The notes under the pieces: generated by a model | Databases searched by the model: none | Seen by the model: only the letters and a program-made list of their open reading frames with translations | Told to the model about the DNA's origin: nothing | In this document: piece after piece, positions 55,024-64,000 of the stretch | How positions within the stretch are numbered: position 1 is the first letter of the stretch | Layout of the letters: each line of letters opens with the position of its first letter | Made by a program: the position numbers and the translations under genes | Source: Micrococcales bacterium UBA7469 | GTDB taxonomy: Bacteria > Actinomycetota > Actinomycetes > Actinomycetales > Microbacteriaceae | Reading direction: 5' to 3' | DNA: 64,000 nucleotides | Assembly (NCBI GenBank): GCA_002479805.1 | Contig: DLPB01000020.1 | Coordinates: 68,603 to 132,602 of the forward strand

Positions 55024-56223
55024 ATGTCTGCTAACCGAATTTCCCAAAGAATCGCCGCTATCGCCGAGAGTGCAACTCTGAAGGTGGATGCCAAGGCAAA
55101 GGCCCTCAAGGCCGAGGGTAAAAATGTCATCTCCTATGCTGCCGGTGAGCCAGACTTTGCCACCCCGCAGCACATCGTTGAGGCTGCCGTTCTAGCGGTT
55201 CGGGACCCAAAGAACCACCGCTACACCCCAGCTGCTGGTCTACCTGAACTTCGCGAAGCGATTGTTGAGAAGACCAAGCGTGACTCTGGCACCGATGTCA
55301 CCGCTAACCAGGTGATTGTCACCAACGGTGGTAAGCAGGCGGTTTACCAAGCTTTTGCCGTGATTTTGGACCCACAGGATGAGGTTTTGGTTCCGGCTCC
55401 CTACTGGACCACCTACCCGGAGGCGATCAAGCTCGCCGGCGGCAAGCAGGTCGATGTGTTTGCCGGTAGTGACCAGGACTACAAGGTCACCGTGGCCCAG
55501 TTGGAAGCGGCCTACACCCCGAAGACCAAAGCGCTTTTGATGTGCTCACCATCGAACCCAACCGGTGCGGTTTACACCAAAGAGGAGATTCTGGCAATTG
55601 GCCAGTGGGTGGCATCGAAGCCAAATCTCTGGGTGGTATCCGACGAGATTTACCAGAACCTCACCTACGACGGCCTTTACGCCCACTCGATTACAGAGTT
55701 GGTTCCGGAGCTTGCCGACCGCACCATCATGGTTAACGGTGTTGCCAAGACCTATGCCATGACCGGTTGGCGCTTGGGTTGGATGGTTGCTCCGCTGGAT
55801 GCTGCCAAGGCAGCTGCAAACCTGCAGTCTCACCTTTCTTCCAACGTCTCAAACATTTCACAGCGCGCTGCCCTGACGGCCCTAACCGGTGACCAGCAGC
55901 CTGTGAAGGACATGTTGGCTGCCTTTGACCGCCGCAGACAAATTGCGGTTGCCGAGATGAACAAGGTTCCAGGCGTTGTTACCCCAACCCCAAAGGGAGC
56001 CTTCTACATCTACAGCGATGTCTCTGGCCTGCTGGGTAAAACCTGGGGCGGCAAGCAGATCAACAGCTCGCTAGAACTGTGCGACTATGCGCTCGATGCA
56101 GCCGAGGTTGCCATGGTTCCAGGTGAGGCCTTTGGCCCATCTGGCTACGTGCGTCTGAGCTATGCACTGGGCGATGACCAGCTGGTAGAGGGTATTCAGC
56201 GCTTGCAGCGCTTGTTTAGCTAA
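55024..56223 (+). CDS. Class I/II pyridoxal-phosphate aminotransferase (aspartate aminotransferase-like)
   Basis: 399 aa. PLP-site motifs: the substrate region [15 protein letters not shown] in [12 protein letters not shown] in [13 protein letters not shown], the Schiff-base Lys in [16 protein letters not shown] (about residue 240) and the carboxylate-binding Arg near [10 protein letters not shown]. This subgroup I gamma/beta pattern fits bacterial aspartate/prephenate aminotransferases. The frame opens at 54994, but the ATG at 55024 fits homologues and the -10 box. The 3' end overlaps convergent murB by 4 bp. Confidence 0.92.
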   Translation: MSANRISQRIAAIAESATLKVDAKAKALKAEGKNVISYAAGEPDFATPQHIVEAAVLAVRDPKNHRYTPAAGLPELREAIVEKTKRDSGTDVTANQVIVTNGGKQAVYQAFAVILDPQDEVLVPAPYWTTYPEAIKLAGGKQVDVFAGSDQDYKVTVAQLEAAYTPKTKALLMCSPSNPTGAVYTKEEILAIGQWVASKPNLWVVSDEIYQNLTYDGLYAHSITELVPELADRTIMVNGVAKTYAMTGWRLGWMVAPLDAAKAAANLQSHLSSNVSNISQRAALTALTGDQQPVKDMLAAFDRRRQIAVAEMNKVPGVVTPTPKGAFYIYSDVSGLLGKTWGGKQINSSLELCDYALDAAEVAMVPGEAFGPSGYVRLSYALGDDQLVEGIQRLQRLFS

Positions 56224-57236
56224 AACCCGATCAGATTTGGTTCTGGGATTAGGTTTATGCCCCAGGTCGCGGCGACCCGCTCCTGAATAAACCTGGCAAG
56301 TTCAATGATTTCCTCGGCCTTTGCTCCACCGGCATTGGTAATTGCGAGCGCATGCTTATCGCTGACTTTTGCCTTGGAACCTGGAAGTGCATAGCCCTTT
56401 GGGATGCCGGAATTCTCAATCAGCCACCCGGCAGAAAGCTTGAACTTCTCGCCATCCTCCATCGACCACTTCTGCATATCCTGCGGGAAGTCCAAAGCCT
56501 TGACTTTGGAAACCACAGGGTTTGTGAAGAAGCTGCCACAGCTCACACTGGCTGGATCCGAAGCTCGAACCACCATCCCTTTCGAGGAGCGCAGTTCAAT
56601 CACGGTGTCACGCACCACCTGAAGTGGTAGCTGGGATCCATAAGGTTCACCGAGGTGGTTGGTAATCTGGCCCGATGCCATCGGGACGCTCAAACCCCCA
56701 AGCTTCTTAAGCTCAAATTCCACCCAGCCGATCACGCCTTTTAGGCCGCGCTTCAAAGCGCTATCGCGATAGGAGAACTCAAAGAATTCGGCTGGCTTGA
56801 TCTCAACCTCAAAGGTCTCAAAATCTAAGAATTCGATTTGAGTGATGGTTTCCGAGACCTCTTGGCCGTAGCCGCCAACGTTCTGAACCGGGGTTGCGCC
56901 AACACTTCCTGGGATGCCGCTCATCGCTTCGATTCCGGCATAGCCGCGCTCTACCGCCCAGGCCACAAACTCATCCCAGCTCTCGCCAGCTTGCACCCGA
57001 ATAGTGACCGAGCTATCGGTTTCCTGCACGATTTCTTTGCCGAGGTTAGCCACCAAAATTACATCGAGATCGGAGATGTAATCAGCAAAAACTGTGTTTG
57101 ATCCGCCGGCCAAGATTTGATAGTTCGACTCTTCCCGCCAGGCCTCAAGGACGGTTTCGTAGAGCTCTTTTGTGCTCTCGCACTTGGTTAGCGACTTAGG
57201 CGTTCCACCAACCTGGATGGTGGTGAATTTGGACAT
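56220..57236 (-). CDS. murB: UDP-N-acetylenolpyruvoylglucosamine reductase
   Basis: About 338 aa from the ATG at 57236 (a TTG at 57272 inside the MaoC gene is an alternative). FAD-binding signatures: [12 protein letters not shown] near the N-terminus, [12 protein letters not shown], and [21 protein letters not shown]. The catalytic Ser segment is [10 protein letters not shown], and the late Glu segment is around EPNLIGF. It makes UDP-MurNAc for peptidoglycan. Directly after the MaoC pair, an arrangement known in actinobacteria. Confidence 0.95.
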   Translation of the reverse strand: MSKFTTIQVGGTPKSLTKCESTKELYETVLEAWREESNYQILAGGSNTVFADYISDLDVILVANLGKEIVQETDSSVTIRVQAGESWDEFVAWAVERGYAGIEAMSGIPGSVGATPVQNVGGYGQEVSETITQIEFLDFETFEVEIKPAEFFEFSYRDSALKRGLKGVIGWVEFELKKLGGLSVPMASGQITNHLGEPYGSQLPLQVVRDTVIELRSSKGMVVRASDPASVSCGSFFTNPVVSKVKALDFPQDMQKWSMEDGEKFKLSAGWLIENSGIPKGYALPGSKAKVSDKHALAITNAGGAKAEEIIELARFIQERVAATWGINLIPEPNLIGF

Positions 57237-57256
57237 TGCCTGGGCAGGAATTTGAC

Positions 57257-57673
57257 TCAAAACTGCACCCAAGCCTGGGCTTTGCCCAACACGGTGTTCT
57301 CTTCAAATGTCGTGGTTAGGTCAACCCGGACTCGCTTGGCTTCCTCATCTAAAGCGCCGATGGTTGCCTTCACACTGAGGGCTGCGTGACCGTGTGGTGG
57401 CACGACTACCGGCTTGGTGAAGCGAACGCCGTAGTCGACGACCTTGCCAGCATCTCCAATCCAAGAGACCACCGGTTGAATTGATATTCCCATGGTCAAC
57501 ATGCCGTGCGCCAGGACACCTGGCAGACCAACTGCCTGCGCAATGTCATCACGGTAGTGGATGGTATTGAAATCTCCGGAGGCCCCGGCATAACGAACCA
57601 GTGAGTCTCGGGTGATCTTGAAATCTTGCTCAGCGACTACATCGCCAATCGTCAACTCTTCAAACTTTGGCAT
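57257..57673 (-). CDS. MaoC-family dehydratase, HadB-like subunit
   Basis: 138 aa hot-dog fold. The hydratase motif YAGASGDFNTIHYRDDIAQ contains the catalytic Asp/His pair (about residues 30-40), followed by GLPGVLAHGMLTMG. Such proteins pair with a HadA-type partner to dehydrate 3-hydroxyacyl thioesters. Its ATG overlaps the stop of the upstream partner gene (TAATG), so the two are coupled. The true substrate in this non-mycolate lineage is unknown. Confidence 0.88.
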   Translation of the reverse strand: MPKFEELTIGDVVAEQDFKITRDSLVRYAGASGDFNTIHYRDDIAQAVGLPGVLAHGMLTMGISIQPVVSWIGDAGKVVDYGVRFTKPVVVPPHGHAALSVKATIGALDEEAKRVRVDLTTTFEENTVLGKAQAWVQF

Positions 57674-58110
57674 TACTCTCCCCTCACAACCAGGGTTGAA
57701 ATTGCGGTGCAGACCAACTGGTCAGCGGCATCAAAAATTTCGGTCTCAAAGGTCACCATGTGGTTGCCACCTAGGCTCTTTACGCTTGCCACCGTCAGCT
57801 CTGAAGTGAGCTCATCACCTGCCACGATTGGACGCTGGTAGATAAATCTTTGGTCACCGTGAACCACACGTGAAAAGTCGATCTTGGCCTGAGGATCCGA
57901 GAGCACTAGAGCCAAACTCTGCTCCTGAATGACCACGGGAAATGTTGGTGGCACAACCAGATCGGCATGGCCTGTAGCCTGAGCGAAACTTAGGTCTTGT
58001 GATTCCTTGGCAGCCATCACTGCCTTTGCAAATTCACGCACCTTTTCACGGCCAACTAGGTAGCTCGGAGTTCTGGGGTAACGCTTGCCTTGAATGTCTG
58101 GATTCACCAT
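57673..58110 (-). CDS. MaoC-like N-terminal dehydratase, HadA-type (UPF0336-like)
   Basis: 145 aa, single hot-dog domain lacking the catalytic motif of its partner. It opens MVNPDIQGKRYPRTPSYLVG and includes the conserved VVPPTFPVVIQEQS, VVHGDQRFIYQRPIVAGDEL and FETEIFDAADQLVCTAIST segments. HadA subunits bind the acyl chain while HadB supplies catalysis. The start ATG at 58110 gives the normal family N-terminus. Confidence 0.88.
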   Translation of the reverse strand: MVNPDIQGKRYPRTPSYLVGREKVREFAKAVMAAKESQDLSFAQATGHADLVVPPTFPVVIQEQSLALVLSDPQAKIDFSRVVHGDQRFIYQRPIVAGDELTSELTVASVKSLGGNHMVTFETEIFDAADQLVCTAISTLVVRGE

Positions 58111-58228
58111 GGGATAAGGGTAGCTCAGATGCTAAAAATCGTTATCTAAACCTTGGGATAAAAACTTTCAAAATGTCAGTCGTTGGTTGTAAATTTGTAG
58201 TTATCAAAGGCAATAGCCTGCGGTAGTG

Positions 58229-58266
58229 AACCCAGAGGGCCGTCCGGACGGACGGCGTTCTGGGTT
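58229..58266. repeat. 38-nt near-perfect inverted repeat
   Basis: AACCCAGA...TCTGGGTT enclose GCCGTCC-GGAC-GGACGGC, with only a 2-nt mismatch between stems. It lies between the DUF3800-like gene and the dehydratase gene. No T-run follows on either strand, so it is not a standard terminator. Confidence 0.6.
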
Positions 58267-58272
58267 TCGCGT

Positions 58273-58797
58273 TTAACTGACGTGAATGACCTCATGTTGC
58301 AATTCACTCAAAACATTGCTCCAATCGCCACCGCGGTTCATGATCCACCCCAATGCGTCTGGAATCCATAGCATCGCTTGCTGCCTAGCGGATGCGTGAG
58401 TGAATTGAATGGATTGGCTAATTCCGAGCGATGCTGCCGCTGCAGAAATTGCAGTTTTGTCCAGGGCAATATGGTTCTCATCAAACTCCAGCCAAATTTG
58501 ATACCCGATATTGGGTTGCAAACTTGCGATCATCGCCTGTAAACACTTTCTCCTTGCCTCGGCTTCTCCGGCTGCTCCAGAGACGAAGAATTTTGTCTCA
58601 AAGCTGTGCTGCGTGAGTGAGCTGACAATGCTCTTGCGTCGAGGATTGGACTCGTCTACGAAGTGGATCCGACTTTGCCCCTTGAGCCGAAGGCACATAA
58701 GTGATTTTCGAATTTCAGGGATTCTCGGCAAGTCAACAAACACTGCCACAAGAATGAATTTTTTGGACTTGCACTCATCGATAAAAACAGCCTTCAT
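58273..58797 (-). CDS. Hypothetical protein, DUF3800-like
   Basis: 174 aa. It opens KAVFIDECKSKKFILVAVFVD, similar to the FIDESG opening of DUF3800 proteins, and has a following KGQSRIHFVDES segment and a C-terminal WIPDALGW segment where DUF3800 proteins have a D-x-x-x-W. DUF3800 proteins have an RNase H-like fold and occur in phage, mobile and accessory regions; the function is unknown. The assignment is tentative. GAAGGC is not seen before the ATG at 58797, but a GAAGGGGGAG-like purine stretch lies nearby upstream on the other strand only, so the start is uncertain. It stands alone next to tRNA-Met. Confidence 0.5.
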   Translation of the reverse strand: MKAVFIDECKSKKFILVAVFVDLPRIPEIRKSLMCLRLKGQSRIHFVDESNPRRKSIVSSLTQHSFETKFFVSGAAGEAEARRKCLQAMIASLQPNIGYQIWLEFDENHIALDKTAISAAAASLGISQSIQFTHASARQQAMLWIPDALGWIMNRGGDWSNVLSELQHEVIHVS

Positions 58798-58835
58798 TTG
58801 AGAATTATGAAGGGGGAGAGTGACATCTATTGCTG

Positions 58836-58912
58836 TGGTAGCTGAGGCGGGGCACGATCCCGCGACCTCACGATTATGAGTCGTGCGCTCTAACCAACTG
58901 AGCTACTCAGCC
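58836..58912 (-). tRNA. tRNA-Met (CAT anticodon, elongator type)
   Basis: A 74-nt cloverleaf plus encoded CCA. The acceptor is GGCTGAG/CTCAGCT (with a G-U pair at position 1), the D-arm has GTTGGTTAGAGC, and the anticodon loop is CTCATAA. The first G-U pair and lack of initiator features (no three G-C pairs in the anticodon stem) point to elongator Met; tRNA-Ile with a modified CAT is less likely. Confidence 0.9.
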
Positions 58913-58945
58913 TCGAACTGCAGCGAGGTAACCCACTGTCGATCG

Positions 58946-59017
<72 letters not shown>

Positions 59018-59050
59018 GTTAGCCTAAAAGGCAACCGCAAAAGATTAGCA

Positions 59051-60907
59051 CTAGCGATGGGCGCTAGGCAAACGCCAAATTTGAAAATCTAATTTTCCGG
59101 CTTCAAAGCGTATCTTCGACCCTGCAATTCGCAGTGCGCCGCCGCCATAAACATTCTTGGCCTGCTCAGGTTGCGAGAGCGCATCCTTGGGGAATTCGAT
59201 GTGGCGATCCTTGCCACGAGAGGCGACCACCAAGATTGACTCGGTCTGGTTTTCGCGGACAAACACCAGCGCCTCATCTGAGGTATATAGGAAACGCAAC
59301 GAGCCATCAACTAAAGCCTTGTGGGACTTTCTCAGCTTGGCCAACCTGGCATAAACCTCGATCATGCTGGTGTCACTTGGTCGCTCGCCATCCCATGGAA
59401 TTGGGGTTCTGGAGTTTTCGCCGTTATAGCCATCGAGGCCAAACTCATCGCCGGCGAAGATCATCGGGATGCCCGGGAAGGTGAACTGCAGGCCAGCGGC
59501 AACGTGCTGTGCTCCATCAAGAGCGAAGGTCTTGAACCGACCGGTGTCGTGGGTATCCAGGGCATTGAGGTTATGCATTCTCAGCTGCCATGGGAAGGTG
59601 CCGGCAAATCTTTGGTGTAGCTCTGCGAACTGCTTCGCCGAGATACCCATTCGACCAGGGCCAAGTTGATTCTCTTCTCTGGTCTGCTTGGTATCAGCAA
59701 GCCAGCGCCAGACAGGACGGGTGAAGTTGGCATAGGTCATGGTGGACTGGTAGCTATCACCCTCGACAAACTCTGCGGCATCGGAGGTGAACTCACCGAT
59801 CAGGAAGGTATCTTCACTGACCTCATCCATGGTGTTGCGGATGGTCTGAGCCACCTCACGGTTATAGAAGTCCTCGCGAATCCAACCGGTCATGTTGGCA
59901 ACATCAATACGCCAGCCATCAAGTTTGAATGGTGCCTTGAGCCACTTGGCAACCACCGAATCTTTACCCTCGATAAATCTGCGACGAAGCTCTTTACTGG
60001 CCCAGTTGAACTTTGGCAGCGACGGCACTCCCCACCAGGAGTCATACTTCGTGTTGCCATCTTGGAAGTAGTAGAACTCACTCTCTGGCGCCTTTGGTTT
60101 TCCATAGGCGGCCAAGAACCACTCGTGCTTATCTCCGGAGTGATTGGCGGTTAGATCTCCCATGACCTTTAGGCCCAGCGAGTGGGCCTTGGTAACTAGC
60201 GATTTCAAAGCGGCATCGCCGCCCAGCAGTGGGTCAACGGTGTCGAAGTTTGCCGAGTCGTAGCGGTGGTTTGAACCAGCTGGAAAGAACGGGGTCAAAT
60301 ACAAAATTGTTGCGCCAAGTTTTTTCAAGTGATCGAGGTGTTCTTCGATGCCCTTGAGGTCTCCCCCAAAAAACTGCTCCGAGACTCCCTTCCCCTGACC
60401 GATAACTTCATCCTCCCAGTTCTGCGGGATAGCCCATTCGGGTAGAGCGCGTTTTGCAGCCTGCGCGCTCTTCGCAAAGCGATCTGGGAACACTTGGTAG
60501 AGCACGCTGCCAGTGGCCCAGCTGGGAGGGCGTCGATAGCTGTTGACCTTAAAGTCATCACGATCTGGCTGATCAAGCTCACTCAGACCGACACCGTTTA
60601 GCCAGTAACTCTCTCCCGATTCAAATTCAATAAAGAACCGATAGTGAACCTCTGGGTTATACATCGTGATCGAACCCTCAAACCAGTCCCAGCCCCTGCG
60701 GGAATAGAGCTTTTTGAGTGGCGGCGTGAAGAAACCCTCGCCGGAATCGCTCTGGCGAATCAGGATTCGCTTCAGCGCACCAGCTGATTGGTGCACTCTG
60801 ATCTTGAGTTTGACCTTGCCCTCAAGCTCTGGACGAGCCGGTGACACATAAAGCGCTGAGCCATCGTGGTGGGGCTGGAGCGCGAGGTGAAGGTTCTTGA
60901 TGGTCAT
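59051..60907 (-). CDS. Glycoside hydrolase family 13, maltodextrin-hydrolysing (neopullulanase/cyclomaltodextrinase-like)
   Basis: 618 aa, no signal peptide, so intracellular. A beta-sandwich N-domain (about 1-120) precedes the TIM barrel. GH13 conserved regions: LMGDLTANH-type region I (DLTANHSGD), region II DGWRIDVANMTG with the nucleophile Asp (about 330), region III LIGEFTSDA with the acid Glu (about 369), region IV ALDTHDTGR (about 454), and FAGDEFGLDG. It breaks down maltodextrins imported by the ABC system encoded upstream. The ATG overlaps the binding-protein stop (ATGA), showing coupling. Confidence 0.93.
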   Translation of the reverse strand: MTIKNLHLALQPHHDGSALYVSPARPELEGKVKLKIRVHQSAGALKRILIRQSDSGEGFFTPPLKKLYSRRGWDWFEGSITMYNPEVHYRFFIEFESGESYWLNGVGLSELDQPDRDDFKVNSYRRPPSWATGSVLYQVFPDRFAKSAQAAKRALPEWAIPQNWEDEVIGQGKGVSEQFFGGDLKGIEEHLDHLKKLGATILYLTPFFPAGSNHRYDSANFDTVDPLLGGDAALKSLVTKAHSLGLKVMGDLTANHSGDKHEWFLAAYGKPKAPESEFYYFQDGNTKYDSWWGVPSLPKFNWASKELRRRFIEGKDSVVAKWLKAPFKLDGWRIDVANMTGWIREDFYNREVAQTIRNTMDEVSEDTFLIGEFTSDAAEFVEGDSYQSTMTYANFTRPVWRWLADTKQTREENQLGPGRMGISAKQFAELHQRFAGTFPWQLRMHNLNALDTHDTGRFKTFALDGAQHVAAGLQFTFPGIPMIFAGDEFGLDGYNGENSRTPIPWDGERPSDTSMIEVYARLAKLRKSHKALVDGSLRFLYTSDEALVFVRENQTESILVVASRGKDRHIEFPKDALSQPEQAKNVYGGGALRIAGSKIRFEAGKLDFQIWRLPSAHR

Positions 60908-62124
60908 CAGTTGCCCAACTTGCCGGAAACTTCGCTCACCAGCTGGCTCCAGATTTCCTTAGGTTCACCGTCACTACCCAACAGTCGAACCTGCGCAATG
61001 CCCAACGGACCCCAAACGTGCTGCATCACTGCGGCATCGGGAATCCCGACACTCACCTTGGATGCTTCCATGAAACCGCGCATCACCCGATCTTCAACCT
61101 TGGATGCAAAAGCATCGGTTACCGGCTGTCGCCCGGTGGTCTCATAAATCAAGTGTTGGGCAGCATCGGAAGCTAAGAGCTCCAACAACTCGCTTGCCTG
61201 ATCCGGGTGCTGCGCCTTGCTGTTTAGGAAGAACGCCCTGGATGCACCAAACGGGGCGGCGGTTTCGCCCCCGGCGCTCGGCAGCGGGTAGGCAACCAGT
61301 TCAAAATTCACGCGCTCCTTGATGGCCGGCACCGACCACATGCCGGTATACCAACATGGGGTCTGCTCGGTGGCAAAGAATTCGGTGGCCGCGGTGTAAT
61401 CAAGCTGTGGGAAATCAACCGCATTGCCGCGCAGCCAAGTGGCAAATCTTTCACCCTGTTCACCCGCTAGCGTCAGCTGCTGGGTGTAGTCGCCAGCTTC
61501 GGATTTTGCATAAAGTTCGACTCCGAATGATGACTGCACTGCCTGCATCAGATAAGGATCGCCACCCGGGTTGATGGCTAGCTTGACCTTTTTGGAAATC
61601 AGATCTTCCCAATTTTTTGGTGCGCTTCCAACTCGATCGGCATTGCAAATCAATGCGGCATTCTCGGTGGCATAAGGCAAGCCGTAACCGACCGCTTCGC
61701 GACTGAAAACCTGGGACACCGATCCGTATGGCTCCAGACTGTATAGCGGAACCGGCGCAATTGAACCACTGGCAATCCAGTTGGATACCCACTCGTTAGA
61801 ACCGATTACCAAATCCGGACCCGCGGCCGCTTGTGCCGGGAACTCGGTCTCTAGGCCATAGAAGTCCTTTACTGAAACCTCAAGGTTGTTGCCGGTGTCC
61901 TTTTTGAACTGTTCGGCAAAGACCGCGAAACTTTCACTTAGTTCCTCATCGATCCAGACCTTGACTGTGATGCCGGTGCTGGGAGCTCCCTCGGTTGGCG
62001 AAGGCTGCGCTGCCTGAGGTGCTGAGGTGCAGCCCGCCAGTGCGAGCACTGCCGCTAAACCTGCCAGGATGCGCAATTGAGACCTCTGTTTCTTTGGTGT
62101 CAATAATCGCAGGTATTGCGGCAA
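60907..62124 (-). CDS. malE: ABC transporter maltose/maltodextrin-binding lipoprotein
   Basis: 405 aa. A signal peptide with lipobox LALAGC tethers it outside the membrane. The mature part has family-1 solute-binding hallmarks: TVKVWIDEELSESFAVFAEQ (opening strand), ASGSIAPVPLY, GYGLPYATENAALICNAD and AFFLNSKAQHPDQASELLE. It captures the sugar and delivers it to the permeases encoded just upstream; maltodextrin is inferred from the GH13 gene that overlaps its end. It starts 8 nt after malG. Confidence 0.88.
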   Translation of the reverse strand: MPQYLRLLTPKKQRSQLRILAGLAAVLALAGCTSAPQAAQPSPTEGAPSTGITVKVWIDEELSESFAVFAEQFKKDTGNNLEVSVKDFYGLETEFPAQAAAGPDLVIGSNEWVSNWIASGSIAPVPLYSLEPYGSVSQVFSREAVGYGLPYATENAALICNADRVGSAPKNWEDLISKKVKLAINPGGDPYLMQAVQSSFGVELYAKSEAGDYTQQLTLAGEQGERFATWLRGNAVDFPQLDYTAATEFFATEQTPCWYTGMWSVPAIKERVNFELVAYPLPSAGGETAAPFGASRAFFLNSKAQHPDQASELLELLASDAAQHLIYETTGRQPVTDAFASKVEDRVMRGFMEASKVSVGIPDAAVMQHVWGPLGIAQVRLLGSDGEPKEIWSQLVSEVSGKLGN

Positions 62125-62132
62125 CTGGCCCG

Positions 62133-62987
62133 TTAGCCCTTCACGGAACCAGAAACTAGACCGCCGACGATGTAGCGCTGAGCGAAGAGGAACAGTGCAA
62201 CCAGCGGCACCGAAGCCAGAATCGAACCGGCTGCGAATGGACCCCAGTTGGCACCGAATTGTGCACCCACGAAGGATTGCAGACCGACCGCAACGGTTCT
62301 TAGGTTTACGTCCTGCAGGAACAGGCTGGCAAGCACAAACTCGTTGAAAGTTCCAATGAAGGACAGCAGCGCAGTAACCGCCAGCACCGGTGCCGACAGT
62401 GGCACGAAAATTTGCCAGAAGATCTGGAATGGAGAAGCACCATCGATCTTGGCTGCCTCATCCAGCTCCATCGGAATCGAGTCGATAAAGCCTTTGAGCA
62501 ACCAAGCGTTTACACCCATCGATCCACCTAGGTAGATCAGCAGCAAGCCACCATGGCTGCCAAGACCAATGCCCGGGAAGATGGTGTAGATGCGCTCCAT
62601 CATGACGTAGATGGCAGCAAGAGCCAAGAACGCCGGAAACACTTGAATCAAAAGCAGGGTCTGCAAACCGGCCTTGCGACCCTTGAAGCGAAGTCTCGAG
62701 AAGGCAAATGCCGAGAAGGCTCCAACCACAATCGACAACACCGCATTCAGCGCTGCCAGGTAAGACGAGTTCCAAATCCAAGTCATAAATGGAATGGTTG
62801 GCGAATTGAAAAGAGTCTCGTAGTTCACCCAGCTGAAGCGCTGCGGGATCAGACTTGAGGATGCGAGTCCTCCGGTTGGGTCGAAGGAGCTCACGATCAC
62901 AACGTAAATCGGGAAGATTGAGAACAGGATCAGAATCCAGGCGTAGGTGTGACGCCAGGCGGCGGCTCTAAAGTTTGTGCGCTTCAT
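62133..62987 (-). CDS. malG: ABC transporter permease, MalG-type
   Basis: 284 aa with six transmembrane segments. The EAA loop that binds the ATPase is ELDEAAKIDGASPFQIFWQI (about residue 180). The C-terminus YIVGGLVSGSVKG is the typical MalG ending. Its start codon directly follows the stop of the malF gene. It pairs with MalF to form the sugar channel; the ATPase (MsiK-type) is not in the window. Confidence 0.93.
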   Translation of the reverse strand: MKRTNFRAAAWRHTYAWILILFSIFPIYVVIVSSFDPTGGLASSSLIPQRFSWVNYETLFNSPTIPFMTWIWNSSYLAALNAVLSIVVGAFSAFAFSRLRFKGRKAGLQTLLLIQVFPAFLALAAIYVMMERIYTIFPGIGLGSHGGLLLIYLGGSMGVNAWLLKGFIDSIPMELDEAAKIDGASPFQIFWQIFVPLSAPVLAVTALLSFIGTFNEFVLASLFLQDVNLRTVAVGLQSFVGAQFGANWGPFAAGSILASVPLVALFLFAQRYIVGGLVSGSVKG

Positions 62988-64000
62988 TTACATCACCGAT
63001 TCCAATACCTTGGAGCGTCTTAGGCTCCAAAGCGATAGTCCACCAACGATAAAGAACATGATCACGCTGATCGCCGAGGCTAGACCGAGGTTTTGCTCAG
63101 CAGAACCGAAAGCGGTCTTATAGGCATAGGTGATCAAGATGTCGGTCGCACCCGCTGTCTCACCAGCCAACACATTTGTTGGGCCACCATTGGTGAGCAG
63201 GTAGACGATGTTGAAGTTGTTGAAGTTGAAGGCGAATGATGCGATCAGTAGCGGGGAAAGAATCTGTAGCAATAGTGGCAACTTGATGCGGGCCATGATT
63301 TGAGCTGGGCTTGCGCCATCAATTGCAGCTGCTTCTTCCAGCTCGCCCGGAAGAGCTTGCAGCGCACCTGATGAGATCAGGTAGAAGTATGGGAAACCAA
63401 GCCATAGGTTCACAATCAAGATCACCAACTTGGCCAGGTTCGGATCGTTATACCAGTCGATCGGAGCTCCCAAGAGCTGGTTCACCGCTCCGAAGTCTCG
63501 ATTGAACATACCGTTCCAGATCAGAATCGACATGAAGCTTGGGATTGCGTAAGGCAAGATCAAAATCGACTTGTAGAAACGCTTGAAGCGCAGTTGCTTG
63601 TCTAGGGCAATCGCAAGTGCCAGACCCGCGGCAAACATGGTTGCAACGGTAATTAGGGCAAATGAGAAGGTCCAGATAAAGACATTGATGAATGGGCCGC
63701 GAATTACCGGGTCGGTAAGCAATCCAACGTAATTCTGCAGCGGGCTAAAGGCTCTCCAGCCTGGGAACAGTTTGTCCTCAGGGTTGACCTTATTCACGAA
63801 GTTTCCCTCACCGTTGTCGATGTAGGTGATGTCGTTTACCGAATCATAAAGTTCACCGGTGGCAGGGTCTAGTTGATAGGCCTGAATCATCAGGCTGGCA
63901 GCATCGAGTGATTCGGGGCGAATGAATTTGCCATCACCCATATCGAAGCGAAGGTTGACGATCTCGGCCTCGAGCGTGGCAGCCTCTTCGAAGCTGATTG
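62988..64000 (-). CDS. malF: ABC transporter permease, MalF-type, N-terminus beyond window
   Basis: The frame stays open to the right edge (reading ISFEEAATLEAEIVNLRFD before an internal Met at 63941), so the true start lies outside. After a long soluble segment come six transmembrane helices and the EAA loop ELEEAAAIDGASPAQIMARI. A long extracytoplasmic segment before the channel helices is a MalF feature. First of the visible genes of the malF-malG-malE-GH13 operon. Confidence 0.92.
   Translation of the reverse strand, partial: ISFEEAATLEAEIVNLRFDMGDGKFIRPESLDAASLMIQAYQLDPATGELYDSVNDITYIDNGEGNFVNKVNPEDKLFPGWRAFSPLQNYVGLLTDPVIRGPFINVFIWTFSFALITVATMFAAGLALAIALDKQLRFKRFYKSILILPYAIPSFMSILIWNGMFNRDFGAVNQLLGAPIDWYNDPNLAKLVILIVNLWLGFPYFYLISSGALQALPGELEEAAAIDGASPAQIMARIKLPLLLQILSPLLIASFAFNFNNFNIVYLLTNGGPTNVLAGETAGATDILITYAYKTAFGSAEQNLGLASAISVIMFFIVGGLSLWSLRRSKVLESVM

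Overview
The window looks like a chromosome segment of a small-genome actinobacterium, most likely a member of the Microbacteriaceae (the freshwater Luna/Rhodoluna-type lineages fit best). This is an inference from moderate GC, class Ib ribonucleotide reductase with NrdH, a mycoredoxin-like protein, the tRNA-Trp-secE-nusG-rplK-rplA block, paired MaoC-type dehydratases beside murB, leaderless genes with TAnnnT -10 boxes, and very short or overlapping gene ends. No database search was possible.

Layout. 1-7142: cell-wall peptidase (partial), gnd, an EamA transporter, then a minus-strand block of a tandem GNAT protein, an MFS exporter, a Tat-exported Dyp-type peroxidase and a PCuAC-type copper lipoprotein. 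7307-11342: the nrdHIEF operon behind a probable NrdR operator, ending with a 16-residue Cys-rich ORF and an intrinsic terminator, followed by a ZIP metal transporter. 12181-42350: about 30 kb taken up by just two minus-strand genes for huge secreted/surface proteins. The first transcribed is 2143 aa. The second is 7865 aa and combines LamG-like domains, glycine-rich regions, beta-solenoid-like repeats, more than 25 Ig-like modules, FN3 domains, a Pro/Thr linker and a polytopic membrane domain at its C-terminus. 42421-54810: rplJ-rplL with an L10 leader and attenuator, a DEAD-box helicase, a mycoredoxin, a HAD phosphatase, an unknown membrane protein, a PfkB kinase (divergent, leaderless), a two-component system, a RecB-like nuclease, and rplA/rplK/nusG/secE/tRNA-Trp with an L1-type site before rplA. 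55024-64000: an aminotransferase, murB, two MaoC dehydratases, a DUF3800-like gene, tRNA-Met and tRNA-Thr, and a maltodextrin uptake/hydrolysis operon (malF-malG-malE-GH13) running off the right edge.

The most unusual content is the giant surface-protein pair. The 7865-aa protein appears to be anchored in the membrane by about 11 C-terminal transmembrane segments rather than by a sortase signal. It contains a repeat hierarchy in which a block of six Ig-like modules (about 640 aa) is itself duplicated. Secondary points of interest are the Cys-rich micro-ORF between nrdF and the ZIP transporter, a 22-bp bidirectional leaderless promoter with overlapping -10 boxes, and a hairpin that hides the ribosome binding site of the DEAD-box helicase.
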